A stretch of DNA of 64,000 nt from Rhizobium sp. Q54 (GCA_945860165.1 CAMAPL010000001.1:186001-250000); one strand, 5' to 3'; numbered from the stretch's first letter, positions 1 through 11,768 are shown. The notes: a model not told the origin generated them from the letters alone. Numbers and translations: made by a program.

Positions 1-64
1 TCGCGGCAACGCCGACGCCGATGGCGGCGCCCGCCAGCAGAAAATCGCGCTTCTTGATGTCCAT
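1..64 (-). CDS. N-terminus of an exported protein, cut by the window edge
   Basis: Only the first 21 codons are visible, reading from an ATG at 64 down to the edge. They encode MDIKKRDFLLAGAAIGVGVA and one more Ala. A charged KKRDF stretch followed by a small hydrophobic segment resembles a Tat-type signal, although the first Arg of the twin-Arg pair is Lys. An AG-rich stretch precedes the ATG. It lies downstream of nusB on the same strand, about 165 bp away. The function cannot be told from this fragment. Confidence 0.55.
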   Translation of the reverse strand, partial: MDIKKRDFLLAGAAIGVGVAA

Positions 65-136
65 GTGCGCCCCCTCAGCGTTTGATTTTGAGGGATGCTC
101 GCATGGCCCTGAGAGCGCTAGCAAGCCACGAGCCGT

Positions 137-156
137 CACTTCGCAAATGCGAAGTG
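137..156. repeat. 8-bp inverted repeat downstream of nusB
   Basis: CACTTCGC and GCGAAGTG are separated by AAAT. The hairpin sits between the end of nusB and the next minus-strand gene. No clear T-run follows on the minus strand, so it may be a weak terminator or processing hairpin rather than a classical intrinsic terminator. The rest of the 65-229 gap shows nothing recognisable. Confidence 0.4.
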
Positions 157-229
157 CTAAAAGTCCAATTCGCATTCAGTAAGGAGCATCGGGCAGCCAA
201 GCGAAGCGGAGGCATCGCCCGTGCGACCA

Positions 230-706
230 TTAAAAATCTAATTCCCCTTCGGGAATTGGAAGGCCGAATTCAGCCGCCCGTTTGCGTTTGGCAATCGTAT
301 CAAGCGCGCCATTGACGAAACCCGGTTCGTCGCCGCCGAAGAAGGCGCCCGACACCGCGACATACTCATCGATGATGACCTTGGCCGGAACGTCGCGCCG
401 CGCAACCAGTTCGAACACGCCGCAGCGCAGAATCGCGCGCAGGATCGAGTCCACCCGTTCCAATCGCCATTTTTCCGACAGGGAGGCGACAATGGCGCGG
501 TCAATTTCCACCTGGTGCTGCGGCACGCCGTTCACGATGGCGGCGAAGAATTCCTCATCAGGGGCCGCGGGCAGTTCTGCGAAACGATGCTCGGCAAACT
601 CCTGCGCCACTTCCTCAGCGCCGCTGCCCGACATTTCCATCTGGTACAACGCCTGCACAGCGCCCAGGCGCGAAGCATGGCGGGCGTCCGCCCTGCCCTC
701 GCTCAT
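230..706 (-). CDS. nusB: Transcription antitermination factor NusB
   Basis: A 158-residue protein of normal NusB length. It starts [20 protein letters not shown], with the typical R-x-A-x-Q-A-L-Y-Q element of the first helix, and has a conserved C-terminal stretch around FVNGALDTIAK. NusB binds the rRNA boxA RNA with NusE (S10) and takes part in antitermination. The start overlaps the end of the ribH-like gene by 4 bp (ATGA type), so the two are probably translationally coupled. It is the last gene of the glyA-nrdR-ribH-nusB run, an arrangement common in alphaproteobacteria. Confidence 0.95.
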   Translation of the reverse strand: MSEGRADARHASRLGAVQALYQMEMSGSGAEEVAQEFAEHRFAELPAAPDEEFFAAIVNGVPQHQVEIDRAIVASLSEKWRLERVDSILRAILRCGVFELVARRDVPAKVIIDEYVAVSGAFFGGDEPGFVNGALDTIAKRKRAAEFGLPIPEGELDF

Positions 707-1128
707 GGCAGGTATCCCGCGCGCTGGGCGAAGGCGACCAGTGTCAGGCTTGCGCGTGCCGCGTCACCGCCGACATCTAGCGTTCCAGCCTGATCCAGCG
801 CGGCGCACTCATCGGCCGCCAGCACGATGCCGCTGCCGATGGCCAGGCCCTGGGTGCCGAGCTGCATCAGGCCGCGCACCGTTTCTTTATAAAGTGTGTC
901 GGCAATTCTGCTGTCCGCCAGCACACAGCCCAATGCGACATAGCCGTCAAATTTCTTTTCGCCGCGCGCGGCAATGGCGATGGCGGCCGGAATCTCCAGC
1001 ACGCCAGGCAGGGAAACAAGCTCGAACCGCGCCCCGCCCTTTTCCAGCGCGCCGGTGGCACCGTCCACCAGCGCGTCAGCGACGGCCGGGTGGCAGCGCG
1101 CGTCAATAATCAGAATGTTCAAGCTCAA
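703..1128 (-). CDS. ribH: RibH-like lumazine synthase protein with degenerate active site
   Basis: A 141-residue protein matching the 6,7-dimethyl-8-ribityllumazine synthase fold in length and framework: NILIIDAR at 4-11, [12 protein letters not shown] at 40-51, GYVALGCVL at 62-70 and [10 protein letters not shown] at 94-103. The functional motif I know from the family, roughly VIRGxTxHF/Y, is here [11 protein letters not shown] (69-79), so the Arg-Gly pair and the catalytic His are absent. The later EQAxxR signature reads ECAALDQ. It is coupled to nrdR and nusB by 4-bp overlaps, the usual ribH position. It may be a non-catalytic or neofunctionalised RibH. The family assignment is firm; lumazine synthase activity is doubtful. 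Confidence 0.8.
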   Translation of the reverse strand: MSLNILIIDARCHPAVADALVDGATGALEKGGARFELVSLPGVLEIPAAIAIAARGEKKFDGYVALGCVLADSRIADTLYKETVRGLMQLGTQGLAIGSGIVLAADECAALDQAGTLDVGGDAARASLTLVAFAQRAGYLP

Positions 1129-1586
1129 ACCTTGTCGTCGCCTTCGAGCTCGCCTATCAGCGCCTCAAAATCGCGCGTCTCGCGGAAATTGCGATAGACA
1201 GAGGCGAAGCGCACATAGGCGACCTTGTCCAGCGACGCCAGCGCCTGCATCACAAGTTCGCCGATCACATTGGCGGGAATTTCATTCTCGCCCATGGATT
1301 CCAGGCGGCGAACGATGCCGGTGATGGTACGCTCGACCCGTTCGCGTTCGACGGGACGCTTGCGCAGCGCGTGGGTGATGGAGCGTTCCAGCTTGTCGCG
1401 GTCGAAGGATTCGCGTCGGCCATTCTTCTTGACCACGACCAGCTCGCGCAGCTGCACCCGCTCGAAGGTGGTGAAGCGGCCGCCGCATTCCGGGCAATGC
1501 CGACGGCGGCGAATGGCGGAATTGTCCTCAGAAGGACGCGAGTCCTTTACTTGGCTGTCGTCATGTCCGCAGAAGGGGCAACGCAT
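1125..1586 (-). CDS. nrdR: Transcriptional repressor NrdR
   Basis: A 153-residue protein of standard NrdR length. The N-terminal zinc ribbon is visible as CPFCG at 3-7 and CPECG at 31-35, followed by FTTFERVQ and then an ATP-cone domain (about 48-140) containing [16 protein letters not shown]. NrdR senses ATP/dATP and represses ribonucleotide reductase genes. Its stop overlaps the start of the ribH-like gene by 4 bp, and it follows glyA by about 9 bp, so the four genes are likely one transcript. Confidence 0.96.
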   Translation of the reverse strand: MRCPFCGHDDSQVKDSRPSEDNSAIRRRRHCPECGGRFTTFERVQLRELVVVKKNGRRESFDRDKLERSITHALRKRPVERERVERTITGIVRRLESMGENEIPANVIGELVMQALASLDKVAYVRFASVYRNFRETRDFEALIGELEGDDKV

Positions 1587-1595
1587 GGCTGGTCC

Positions 1596-2894
1596 TTATC
1601 GATAGATCGGGAAGCGGGCGCAGAGTTCGCTCACACGGCGTGCGACGCTCTGCTCGATCTGCGCGTCTCCCGCTTCATTCTTGGCGACGGCATCCACCAC
1701 TTCCACGATCAGCTTGCCGATTTCGCGGAATTCGGTGACGCCGAATCCTCGCGTGGTCCCGGCGGGCGAGCCCAGGCGAATGCCCGAGGTGATGACGGCT
1801 TTTTCCGTGTCGAAAGGCACCGCATTCTTGTTGCAGGTGATACCGGCGCGGTCGAGTGCGTGTTCGGTGGGACGGCCCTTGGCGCCCTTGGGACGCAGGT
1901 CCACCAACATCAGATGGGTTTCGGTGCCGCCGGTGACGATATCGAGACCGCTGCCCTTGAGAACTTCGGCCAGCGCCTTGGCATTCTCGACCACGTTCTT
2001 CGCATAGACTTTGAATTCCGGCTTCAGCGCCTCGCCGAAAGCCACGGCCTTGGCGGCGATGACATGCATCAGCGGGCCGCCCTGCAGGCCCGGGAAGACG
2101 GCCGAGTTTATCTTCTTGCCGAGGTCCGCATCGTTGGAAAGAATCATGCCGCCGCGCGGTCCGCGCAGCGTCTTGTGGGTGGTGGTGGTCACCACATGGG
2201 CGTGCGAGATGGGGCTGGGATGCACGCCGCCCGCCACTAGGCCGGCGAAATGCGCCATGTCGACCATGAACAGGGCACCCACTTCATCGGCGATCTTGCG
2301 GAAGGCCGCGAAATCGATAGTGCGGGCATAGGCGCTGCCGCCAGCCAGGATCAGTTTGGGCTTGTTCTCACGCGCCAGGGCGGCAACCTGATCCATGTCG
2401 ATGCGTTGGTCGTCACGGCGCACGGTGTACGGCACAGGCTTGAACCACTTGCCGGAATAATTGGCGGGATGGCCGTGGGTAAGATGCCCGCCCGCCGCCA
2501 GATCGAGGCCCATGAAAGTGTCGCCCGGCTGCAGCAGGGCATAAAACACCGCCTGGTTGGCATTGGCGCCGGAATGGGGCTGCACATTGGCGAAGCTGGC
2601 GCCGAACAGCTGACAGGCGCGATCGATCGCAAGCTGTTCGGTGACGTCGACATATTCGCAGCCGCCATAATAGCGCTTGCCGGGATAGCCTTCCGCATAC
2701 TTGTTGGTCAGCACTGAGCCCTGCGCTTCCAGCACCGCTTTGGAGACGATGTTCTCGCTGGCGATCAGTTCGATCTTGTCGCGCTGGCGGTTCAGTTCGT
2801 CCTGGATGTTGGAAAAAACGGCCGGGTCAGCGGTCTGCAGATCATTCGTGAAAAAGCCGGGATTGCGGTCCACGGGGTTGGCGACAGCCGACAT
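1596..2894 (-). CDS. glyA: Serine hydroxymethyltransferase
   Basis: PLP enzyme interconverting serine and glycine with tetrahydrofolate, supplying one-carbon units. The PLP-lysine motif [16 protein letters not shown] is present, as are the N-terminal [16 protein letters not shown] and the [18 protein letters not shown] region. The protein is about 432 residues, normal for GlyA. I chose the ATG at 2894 because GAGGG at 2903-2907 lies 8 nt upstream; an ATG at 2900 is too close to it. glyA heads the run to nrdR, ribH and nusB. The 2925-3162 gap to mucR carries no gene I can support and probably holds divergent promoters. Confidence 0.96.
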   Translation of the reverse strand: MSAVANPVDRNPGFFTNDLQTADPAVFSNIQDELNRQRDKIELIASENIVSKAVLEAQGSVLTNKYAEGYPGKRYYGGCEYVDVTEQLAIDRACQLFGASFANVQPHSGANANQAVFYALLQPGDTFMGLDLAAGGHLTHGHPANYSGKWFKPVPYTVRRDDQRIDMDQVAALARENKPKLILAGGSAYARTIDFAAFRKIADEVGALFMVDMAHFAGLVAGGVHPSPISHAHVVTTTTHKTLRGPRGGMILSNDADLGKKINSAVFPGLQGGPLMHVIAAKAVAFGEALKPEFKVYAKNVVENAKALAEVLKGSGLDIVTGGTETHLMLVDLRPKGAKGRPTEHALDRAGITCNKNAVPFDTEKAVITSGIRLGSPAGTTRGFGVTEFREIGKLIVEVVDAVAKNEAGDAQIEQSVARRVSELCARFPIYR

Positions 2895-3162
2895 GCTCAT
2901 TTCCCTCAAGGGGCCTCTTTGCAACTGAAACGTGTATGGGGCCGCTTCTAGCGCCCCCGCGCAGGAATGGCGGATTTACCCCTTCCCCGGCACCAAATCT
3001 AGCGTTTCCGCCCTGAAATTAAGACCTTCGCGCAAAATGCCGGAAATCCTGAACTTTCCGCTGTTGCCCCCTACCCTTATAGTGGCCAGAAGGGAGGGCC
3101 GCAGCCGCAATTAGGCCGCGATCCTTCCCGACAACGGGTGAAACGCGACAAATGGCAGGGTT

Positions 3163-3591
3163 ATGGGCAAAGAAAACGACGAGTACCTCCTCAAGCTGGT
3201 GACGGAAATCGTCTCCGCCTATGTCAGCAAGAATCCGGTGGCGGCCAGCGATCTTCCGGCCCTCATCAAGAATGTCCACGCCACCCTGGGCGGTTTTTCC
3301 GGCCGCGCCCCCGAAGGTGGCACCGCGCCGCGCCCGCCCGCCGTGCCGGTGAAGAAATCGGTGACCCCCGATCACATCATCTGCCTGGAAGACGGCAAGA
3401 AACTGAAGATGCTGAAGCGCTACCTGCGCTCGCGCTACAAGATGGCGCCCGAAGAATACCGCGCCCGCTGGAACCTGCCGCCCGACTATCCGATGGTGGC
3501 CCCCAACTATGCGGCGCGGCGCAGCGAGTTCGCCAAGAAGATCGGCCTGGGCAAGGGCGGCACGTCCAAGGGCAAGCGCAAGAAAAGCTAG
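3163..3591 (+). CDS. MucR/Ros family transcriptional regulator with degenerate zinc site
   Basis: A 142-residue protein with MucR architecture: an N-terminal helical region (5-45), a Pro-rich linker, then the DNA-binding domain with CLEDGKKLKMLKRYL (74-88), EEYRARW and LPPDYPMVAPNYA. MucR proteins are AT-hook-like global regulators of alphaproteobacteria. The Ros zinc finger uses Cys plus two His. Here only C74 (with acidic D77) remains, and the expected His of KRHL is Tyr87, with no His following. The basic tail (GKRKKS) is typical. The gene ends tail-to-tail with the amidase, overlapping by 4 bp. Confidence 0.88.
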   Translation: MGKENDEYLLKLVTEIVSAYVSKNPVAASDLPALIKNVHATLGGFSGRAPEGGTAPRPPAVPVKKSVTPDHIICLEDGKKLKMLKRYLRSRYKMAPEEYRARWNLPPDYPMVAPNYAARRSEFAKKIGLGKGGTSKGKRKKS

Positions 3592-5030
3592 GCGCGCAGC
3601 AGCGGCGGCAACACATCCGCCGTCCAGTTCTTCGCCTGCTCATAGGCATGGGCCAGTTTCAGGCAATCCATGTCGTGATGGATGGGCGCGATGATCTGCA
3701 GCCCCATTGCCTGGCCCTGCGCGCCAAACCCGGCCGGCACCGCCAGGGACGGACACCCCGCCAGACTGATCAGGCAAACCGCCTTCATCCATTCGTGATA
3801 GGTCCGCATGGCTTGGCCTGCGATCCGGTGCGGCCAGTCTTGCGCGATGTCGAACGCGAAGACCTGTGCAGTCGGCATCAGCAGGAAATCATGATCGCGG
3901 AACAAGTGCTGCATGGCATTCGACCACCGCGTGCGCGCCGCCGACGCGTTGGCGACATCGAAGGCCGATAGCTTCATGCTTTCTTCGACCTCCCAGATGG
4001 CTTCTGGCTTGAGCAGGGCGCGGCGGGCTGGGTTGTTGTAGTGAACCTGGAAGCTGGGCCCCTGCTGCCACTGGCGAATCTTGATGAAGGCCTTCCACCC
4101 CTGTTCCGGTGGGGCATCCGGCATGGCGGCCTCGACGCGCGCGCCCAGGCTTTCAAATGTTCTGAGCGCCTGTTGGCAAACCTCCAGCACACCCGGCTCA
4201 TACGGCGCCCAGCCGTTCAGGTTGCCCAGCCAGCCGATCCGTGCGCCCTTGAAATCGCCGTCCAGGGCGGTGAGGAAGCGCGCGCCCGAACCCGGCAAGG
4301 ACTGAGGCGCGCGCGGATCATGACCGGCCTGCACCGACAACAGCAGCGCCAAGTCGGAAACCGTGCGCGCCATGGGACCGGCAACACTGATGCTGGGCGA
4401 CCAGACATCCTCGCCCATCATCGGCACCAGTCCGGCGCTGGTGCGAAGGCCCAGGACATTGTTCCAGCCGGCGGGATTGCGCAGGCTGCCGCCATAATCG
4501 GTGCCGTCGGCCAAGGGTAGCATGCGCAGCGCCAGGGCCACCGCCGCGCCGCCGCTGCTGCCACCGGCGGATTTGTCCAGATCGTAAGCGTTATGGGTGG
4601 CGCCATGGAGCGAATTGACGGTGTGCGAGCCCAGGCCGAATTCCGGCGTGTTGGTCTTGCCGATGAATATGGCGCCTGCCGCGCGCATGCGTTCGACCGG
4701 CAAGGAATCCTGACTCGGTACGAAATCCTTGAAGATCGGCGAGCCATAAGTCATGGGCAGGCCCTTGACCGCCAGGATGTCCTTCACCGCATGGGGCAGG
4801 CCATGTAGCGGCCCCATGATTTCACCGCGCGCGACTTGTTCGTCACGCGCGCACGCCTGCGCCAGAAGGCCGCCGCGCTCCTGCAGCGCGACAATGGCAT
4901 TGCACCGCGGATTGAAGCGTTCGATGTGATCCAGATAGGCTGTCATCACTTCGGCGCAGGACAATTTCCGCGCCGCGATGGCACCCGACAGACTGCGCGC
5001 ATCCATCATCACAATGTCGGAATTCTGCAT
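3588..5030 (-). CDS. Amidase signature family amidohydrolase
   Basis: A 480-residue protein with the complete amidase signature triad: Lys in HAVKDIL (about 83), the cis-Ser in SAGGSSGGAA (about 159) and the nucleophile Ser in DGTDYGGSLRNPA (about 182). It would hydrolyse an amide bond; the substrate cannot be read from sequence, and GatA is unlikely without gatB/gatC context. I chose the ATG at 5030 because AGGA lies 7 nt upstream. It shares one base (TGATG) with the stop of the preceding 56-codon gene, so they are coupled. The length is normal for stand-alone amidases. Confidence 0.88.
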   Translation of the reverse strand: MQNSDIVMMDARSLSGAIAARKLSCAEVMTAYLDHIERFNPRCNAIVALQERGGLLAQACARDEQVARGEIMGPLHGLPHAVKDILAVKGLPMTYGSPIFKDFVPSQDSLPVERMRAAGAIFIGKTNTPEFGLGSHTVNSLHGATHNAYDLDKSAGGSSGGAAVALALRMLPLADGTDYGGSLRNPAGWNNVLGLRTSAGLVPMMGEDVWSPSISVAGPMARTVSDLALLLSVQAGHDPRAPQSLPGSGARFLTALDGDFKGARIGWLGNLNGWAPYEPGVLEVCQQALRTFESLGARVEAAMPDAPPEQGWKAFIKIRQWQQGPSFQVHYNNPARRALLKPEAIWEVEESMKLSAFDVANASAARTRWSNAMQHLFRDHDFLLMPTAQVFAFDIAQDWPHRIAGQAMRTYHEWMKAVCLISLAGCPSLAVPAGFGAQGQAMGLQIIAPIHHDMDCLKLAHAYEQAKNWTADVLPPLLRA

Positions 5031-5200
5031 CACTTTTTCCTGAGCACGTATACCAGCTCCCTGCGCGCCGCCTGCGCCATAGCCGACTGCGGCGCATTGG
5101 CGGGGCCGATCACACTGGCTTCGACGCCCGTAGCCGGATCAATCGCAGTCCCCTTGGTGGAATTTCCGAGAATAATAAATTCGACGTAAATTTCTTTCAT
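5030..5200 (-). CDS. Small DUF6898-like protein upstream of amidase
   Basis: A 56-residue open frame beginning MKEIYVEFIILGNSTKGTAI and ending REELVYVLRKK-like (RRELVYVLRKK). It contains a VTAIDPxTG-type element (GTAIDPATGVEASVIGPA). From memory this resembles the short alphaproteobacterial family DUF6898, of unknown function, but I cannot run a search. The stop codon shares one base with the amidase ATG, indicating translational coupling. No signal peptide or membrane segment is visible. It is easily missed by length filters. Confidence 0.72.
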   Translation of the reverse strand: MKEIYVEFIILGNSTKGTAIDPATGVEASVIGPANAPQSAMAQAARRELVYVLRKK

Positions 5201-5246
5201 TGGTCGCGCGATCTAATGCAGATCGCGCTCCCGGGGTCGCCAGCCA

Positions 5247-6464
5247 TTAAGCCGCGCGGGCGATCTTGTAAGCGTCCCACACCAGGACCAGTGCCTCGAC
5301 CAGCGCCTCCATCATGGCGTCGGTATGGGCGGGCGATGGCGTGAAGCGCAGCCGCTCGGTGCCGCGCGGCACGGTGGGATAGTTGATCGGCTGCACATAG
5401 ACGCCATGGTCTTTCAGCAGCGAGTCCGAAACCGACTTGCACAGCGCGGCATCACCCACCATCAGGGGTACGATATGGCTGGTGCTTTCCATCAGCGGCA
5501 GCCCGGCGGCAGCGAATTTCTTCTTCAGGGTCGCGGCGCGTTCGGCCAGCTTATCGCGTTCCACGTCGCTGGACTTGAGATGGCGGATGCTCGCCAGGGC
5601 GCCCGCCGCAATGGCCGGGGCCAGCGAGGTGGTGAAAATGAAGCCGGGCGCGAAGCTGCGGATACAGTCCACCAGATCGGCGCTGGCGGCGATATAGCCA
5701 CCCATCACTCCGAACGCCTTGGCCAGCGTACCCTCGATAATGTCGATGCGATGCATGGTGCCGTCGCGCGCCGCAACACCGGCGCCGCGCGGACCGTACA
5801 TGCCGACGCTGTGAACTTCGTCGATATAGGTCAGGGCGCCATATTTCTCAGCTAGATCGCATATCGCGGCGGTGGGTGAAAATTCGCCCTCCATGGAATA
5901 GACGCTCTCGAATGCGATCAGCTTGGGCACGGCGGGGTTGGCCGCCGCCAGCAATTCTTCCAGATGCGCCATGTCGTTGTGGCGGAAAACATACTTGGCG
6001 GTACCGCCATGGCGGATGCCTTCGATCATCGAGGCATGGTTGAGTTCGTCGGAGAAGATGATCAGGCCCGGCAGAACCTTGGAAAGGGTCGACAGCGTGG
6101 CATCGTTGGAGACGAAGCCGCTGGTGAACAACAGCGCCGCGTCCTTGCCGTGCAGGTCGGCAAGTTCCCGCTCAAGCTCGACATGATAATGGGTGGTACC
6201 GGAGATATTGCGGGTGCCGCCGCTGCCGGCGCCCACCGCATCCACGGCCTCATGCATCGCCGCCAGCACCTTGGGATGCTGGCCCATGTTCAGGTAGTCG
6301 TTGGAGCACCAGACGGTGATCGGCTTGCCGCCGGAGTCCGTATGCAATCCTGCCTTGGGATAGGCACCGCGCTCACGCAGGATGTCGGCGAAGACGCGAT
6401 AGCGGCCTTCGCGCTTGATGGCGGACAGTGCATTCTGGAAGCTGGGTTTGTAGGAAAACGCCAT
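5247..6464 (-). CDS. hemA: 5-aminolevulinate synthase (C4 pathway)
   Basis: Condenses glycine with succinyl-CoA to 5-aminolevulinate, the first step of haem synthesis in alphaproteobacteria. The protein is about 405 residues, the usual size. Diagnostic motifs are [19 protein letters not shown], the PLP-contacting [17 protein letters not shown] and the PLP-lysine in [14 protein letters not shown]. Two in-frame ATGs lie at 6470 and 6464; GAGAA upstream is better spaced for 6464. hemB, the next step of the pathway, lies 2.6 kb away in this window. DUF1295 is divergent. Confidence 0.96.
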   Translation of the reverse strand: MAFSYKPSFQNALSAIKREGRYRVFADILRERGAYPKAGLHTDSGGKPITVWCSNDYLNMGQHPKVLAAMHEAVDAVGAGSGGTRNISGTTHYHVELERELADLHGKDAALLFTSGFVSNDATLSTLSKVLPGLIIFSDELNHASMIEGIRHGGTAKYVFRHNDMAHLEELLAAANPAVPKLIAFESVYSMEGEFSPTAAICDLAEKYGALTYIDEVHSVGMYGPRGAGVAARDGTMHRIDIIEGTLAKAFGVMGGYIAASADLVDCIRSFAPGFIFTTSLAPAIAAGALASIRHLKSSDVERDKLAERAATLKKKFAAAGLPLMESTSHIVPLMVGDAALCKSVSDSLLKDHGVYVQPINYPTVPRGTERLRFTPSPAHTDAMMEALVEALVLVWDAYKIARAA

Positions 6465-6551
6465 GAACATAGTTCTCGGGGATGCTTTCAGGGGCCCTCA
6501 TTTGGGTAACCATAGCCCAGAACAAGTCCCTGATTCCATGCAATTTGTCAC

Positions 6552-7316
6552 ATGACAGCGCCACTCTGGGGCCTGGTTTTCGTCGGTGTTTGTGCGGTCC
6601 TTTTGTGGCTGGTTTCACTGCGGATCCGCGACGTCAGCATCATCGATATCTTCTGGGGACCCGGGATAGCCGGGGTAGTGGATATCGCCGCAATCCTGGG
6701 CCAGGCCAGCGGCCCACGGGTTTCAACCGCGATTTTTCTGGTGAATCTGTGGGCTGTTCGGCTGGCCCTGCACATCTTTGCCCGACATCACGGCGAGGAT
6801 CACCGCTACGCCGCCATGCGCCGGCAGTTCGGCCCGCGTTGGTGGTGGTGGAGCCTGGTGCAGGTGTTTTTGTTGCAAGCGATTCTCATCTGGTTCATTG
6901 CCGCCCCGCTGGTCGCCACGATGCTGTCCGGGCCGAGCCCACTGGGGATGCTGGACTATCTGGGCATTGCCATCGCCACGGCAGGGTTGCTCTGCGAGGT
7001 GCTGGCGGATTTCCAGCTGGCGCGGTTCCACCTAAATCCGGCCAATAAGGACAAGGTTATGGACAGGGGCCTGTGGGGCTGGTCGCGGCACCCCAACTAT
7101 TTCGGCGAGGCCATGCTGTGGTGGGGATTTTTCCTGGTCGGTTTTTCCGCCAGCCATGCTTTGTGGCTGGTGCTGATCCCGCTGGTCGTTACCGTGCTGC
7201 TGCTGAAGGTATCAGGGGTGAGTTTGATGGAAGACAAGATCGAAAACCGCCGTCCGGGCTATGCCGATTATAAGCGCCGGGTCAGCGCCTTTGTGCCGAT
7301 GCCGCCGCGAAGTTGA
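6552..7316 (+). CDS. DUF1295 family integral membrane protein
   Basis: A 254-residue polytopic protein of the steroid 5-alpha-reductase/isoprenylcysteine methyltransferase-like superfamily (DUF1295). Typical signatures are IIDIFWG near residue 30, RLALHIFARHHGEDHRY at about 75-90, and the C-terminal DRGLWGWSRHPNYFGEAMLW (about 175-195) followed by LMEDKIENRRPGYADYKRR. About six hydrophobic segments are visible. The exact substrate is unknown. It is divergent from hemA and ends tail-to-tail with a DUF1345 remnant. Confidence 0.88.
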   Translation: MTAPLWGLVFVGVCAVLLWLVSLRIRDVSIIDIFWGPGIAGVVDIAAILGQASGPRVSTAIFLVNLWAVRLALHIFARHHGEDHRYAAMRRQFGPRWWWWSLVQVFLLQAILIWFIAAPLVATMLSGPSPLGMLDYLGIAIATAGLLCEVLADFQLARFHLNPANKDKVMDRGLWGWSRHPNYFGEAMLWWGFFLVGFSASHALWLVLIPLVVTVLLLKVSGVSLMEDKIENRRPGYADYKRRVSAFVPMPPRS

Positions 7317-7317
7317 T

Positions 7318-7416
7318 CTAGCCAGCTAGGCTGACGCCTGCGTTGACAGCCTTCGCGATGAACACCGTGTTGAAAAAGAACGAGACGATGCCGTGCAGCA
7401 GGACGGTGCGGCGCAT
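7318..7416 (-). pseudogene. C-terminal remnant of a DUF1345 membrane protein
   Basis: The minus strand encodes RRTVLLHGIVSFFFNTVFIA then KAVNAGVSLAG and a stop, 32 residues from a chance ATG. The SFFFNT-x(6)-N-x(4)-L pattern at the extreme C-terminus is what I recall for DUF1345 inner-membrane proteins of about 200 residues. Everything upstream of this tail is missing; the sequence runs directly into a decayed MarR gene. I read it as a deletion scar that removed the MarR end and most of the DUF1345 gene. Confidence 0.6.
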
Positions 7417-7419
7417 GCC

Positions 7420-7844
7420 GCATTACCCACTGCTTCCAGAGATGCCAGGTGGCGGTCGAACAATTCGCGCAGCATATCACGGACAGCCTCGCCCTTGCGG
7501 GTCAGCCGCACCAGCACTGAGCGGCGGTCGGCTTCCGAGCGTTCATGGTGGATGTATCCGCCCTCAACTAGCTTCTTGAGATTTTAGGAGACATTGGAGC
7601 CGAGATAGTGGCCGCGCGTGCGCAGTTCGCCCGCCGTTAGTTCCTGGTCGCCGACATTGAACAGCAGCAGCGCCTGAACCGAATTGATCTCGCGTTCGTC
7701 GCGCCTATCGAGTTCATCCTTGATCACATCGAGAAGCTGACGATGCAGCCGCTCAACGATATTGAGATTCTCGAGATAATATTTGCGAACCGAGGAAGCG
7801 CTACTCAGCGCCTCCGCGACTTGCGGTTTGGCCATCACCGTCAT
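7420..7844 (-). pseudogene. MarR-family regulator interrupted by an in-frame stop and truncated
   Basis: The N-terminal 86 codons give an LdtR-like MarR N-terminus (SVRKYYLENLNIVERLHRQL, then HYLGSNVS). A TAA at 7584-7586 interrupts, and the same frame continues NLKKLVEGGYIHHERSEADR then RSVLVRLTRKGEAV. The stop stands where relatives have Tyr (NVSYNLKKLVEGG), within the recognition helix. The frame then runs into nonsense after LEAVGN at the junction with the DUF1345 remnant. Translated as is, the product lacks the wing and the dimerisation C-terminus, so it is almost certainly inactive. The 160 bp upstream shows no gene. Confidence 0.82.
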
Positions 7845-8005
7845 TTGCTTTCCCCGCGTTTTGCGAGGCCCACCTTGTTGTTAGGATAAGACTAGGCGTG
7901 ATGTCTTAAAGACGCGCAAAATACGATGGCTGCGCAGCAATACTTCTCTAGTTGGCACGGTCATGTCGTGTAATGGCAAACAAAGCGTAAATGGCTTTGT
8001 GAAAA

Positions 8006-10694
<2,689 letters not shown>

Positions 10695-10709
10695 GTCATG
10701 CCTCGTACT

Positions 10710-11594
10710 TTATCCCTTGTTGCCTTTTCGTGCGGTCTCCTGGCGCACGAAAAGGCTGGAAGTATCCCAACGCTTGCCCCCAAGGTTTTCGACTTCGGCG
10801 TAAAACTGATCCACCATCGCGGTCATGGGCAGGCTGACTTCCTGCTTGCGCCCCTCGTCCAGCCCGATCGCCAGATCCTTGCGCATCCATTCCACCGCAA
10901 AGCCGTGATTGTATTCATTGGCATTCATGGTCTTGTAGCGATTGTCCATCTGCCAACTCTGCGCCGCGCCCTTGGAAATCACTTCCACCACCGCTTCAAC
11001 ATCCAGTCCGGCGGCGCGCGCCAGACTGAAGGCTTCCGCCATACCCTGCACGATACCCGCGATGCATATCTGGTTGGCCATCTTGGTGAGCTGGCCCGAA
11101 CCCGCCGGACCCAGCCGCTTGGCAACCTTGGTATAGACCGCCATCACCGGCTCGGCGCGGGCAAAGGCCGCTTCGCTGCCGCCGCACATGATGCCCAGCT
11201 TGCCGTTGACCGCGCCCGCCTGACCGCCGGAGACCGGCGCATCAATAAAATCAAAACCACGCTTTTGCGCTTCGGCATCAAGCTCGCGCGCGATGCTGGC
11301 CGAGGCGGTGGTATGATCGACGAACAGCCCGCCCTTCTTCATCGCGCCAAACGCGCCATTCTCGCCCAGGGTCACCTGGCGCAGGTCGGAATCGCGGCCG
11401 ACGCAGCAGAACACGATGTCGACCTTGGACGCGGCTTCTGCCGGGGTCGGGGCGGTGTCGCCGCCATACTCGTCCTTCCACTGCTTCGCCTTAGCGGGAT
11501 TGCGGTTATAGACCACCACATCGTGGCCGCCCTTTTTCAGATGGCCCGCCATCGGATAGCCCATCACGCCCAGGCCAATGAATGCTGTTTTCAT
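10710..11594 (-). CDS. NAD-binding 3-hydroxyisobutyrate dehydrogenase family oxidoreductase
   Basis: A 294-residue beta-hydroxyacid dehydrogenase. The Rossmann motif GLGVMGYPMAGHL lies at 7-19, the substrate-site signature FIDAPVSGGQAGA about 115-127, and the catalytic-lysine region GPAGSGQLTKMANQI about 160-174. The substrate could be 3-hydroxyisobutyrate, which suits the HIBCH-like gene nearby, or a related tartronate/glyoxylate-type acid; sequence alone does not decide. I chose ATG 11594 because the Rossmann fold begins there (MKTAFIGLG); the longer frame adds an unlikely leader. It is probably co-transcribed with the TetR gene. Confidence 0.9.
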   Translation of the reverse strand: MKTAFIGLGVMGYPMAGHLKKGGHDVVVYNRNPAKAKQWKDEYGGDTAPTPAEAASKVDIVFCCVGRDSDLRQVTLGENGAFGAMKKGGLFVDHTTASASIARELDAEAQKRGFDFIDAPVSGGQAGAVNGKLGIMCGGSEAAFARAEPVMAVYTKVAKRLGPAGSGQLTKMANQICIAGIVQGMAEAFSLARAAGLDVEAVVEVISKGAAQSWQMDNRYKTMNANEYNHGFAVEWMRKDLAIGLDEGRKQEVSLPMTAMVDQFYAEVENLGGKRWDTSSLFVRQETARKGNKG

Positions 11595-11768
11595 ATTAGT
11601 GCACCATCTTAGAGTTTGCGCCGGCTGCAACAGACGGCCGCGTCAAATGCAGGCAGGGAAGAATCAGAACCATGAAAAGGAATCGTTGGAGCAGGCCTGC
11701 GCTTGCGCGCGGCATTCTATGAAAGAATTTCGGTTTGCCAACCCTATGAGGCCCTTGATCGCAGGCAT

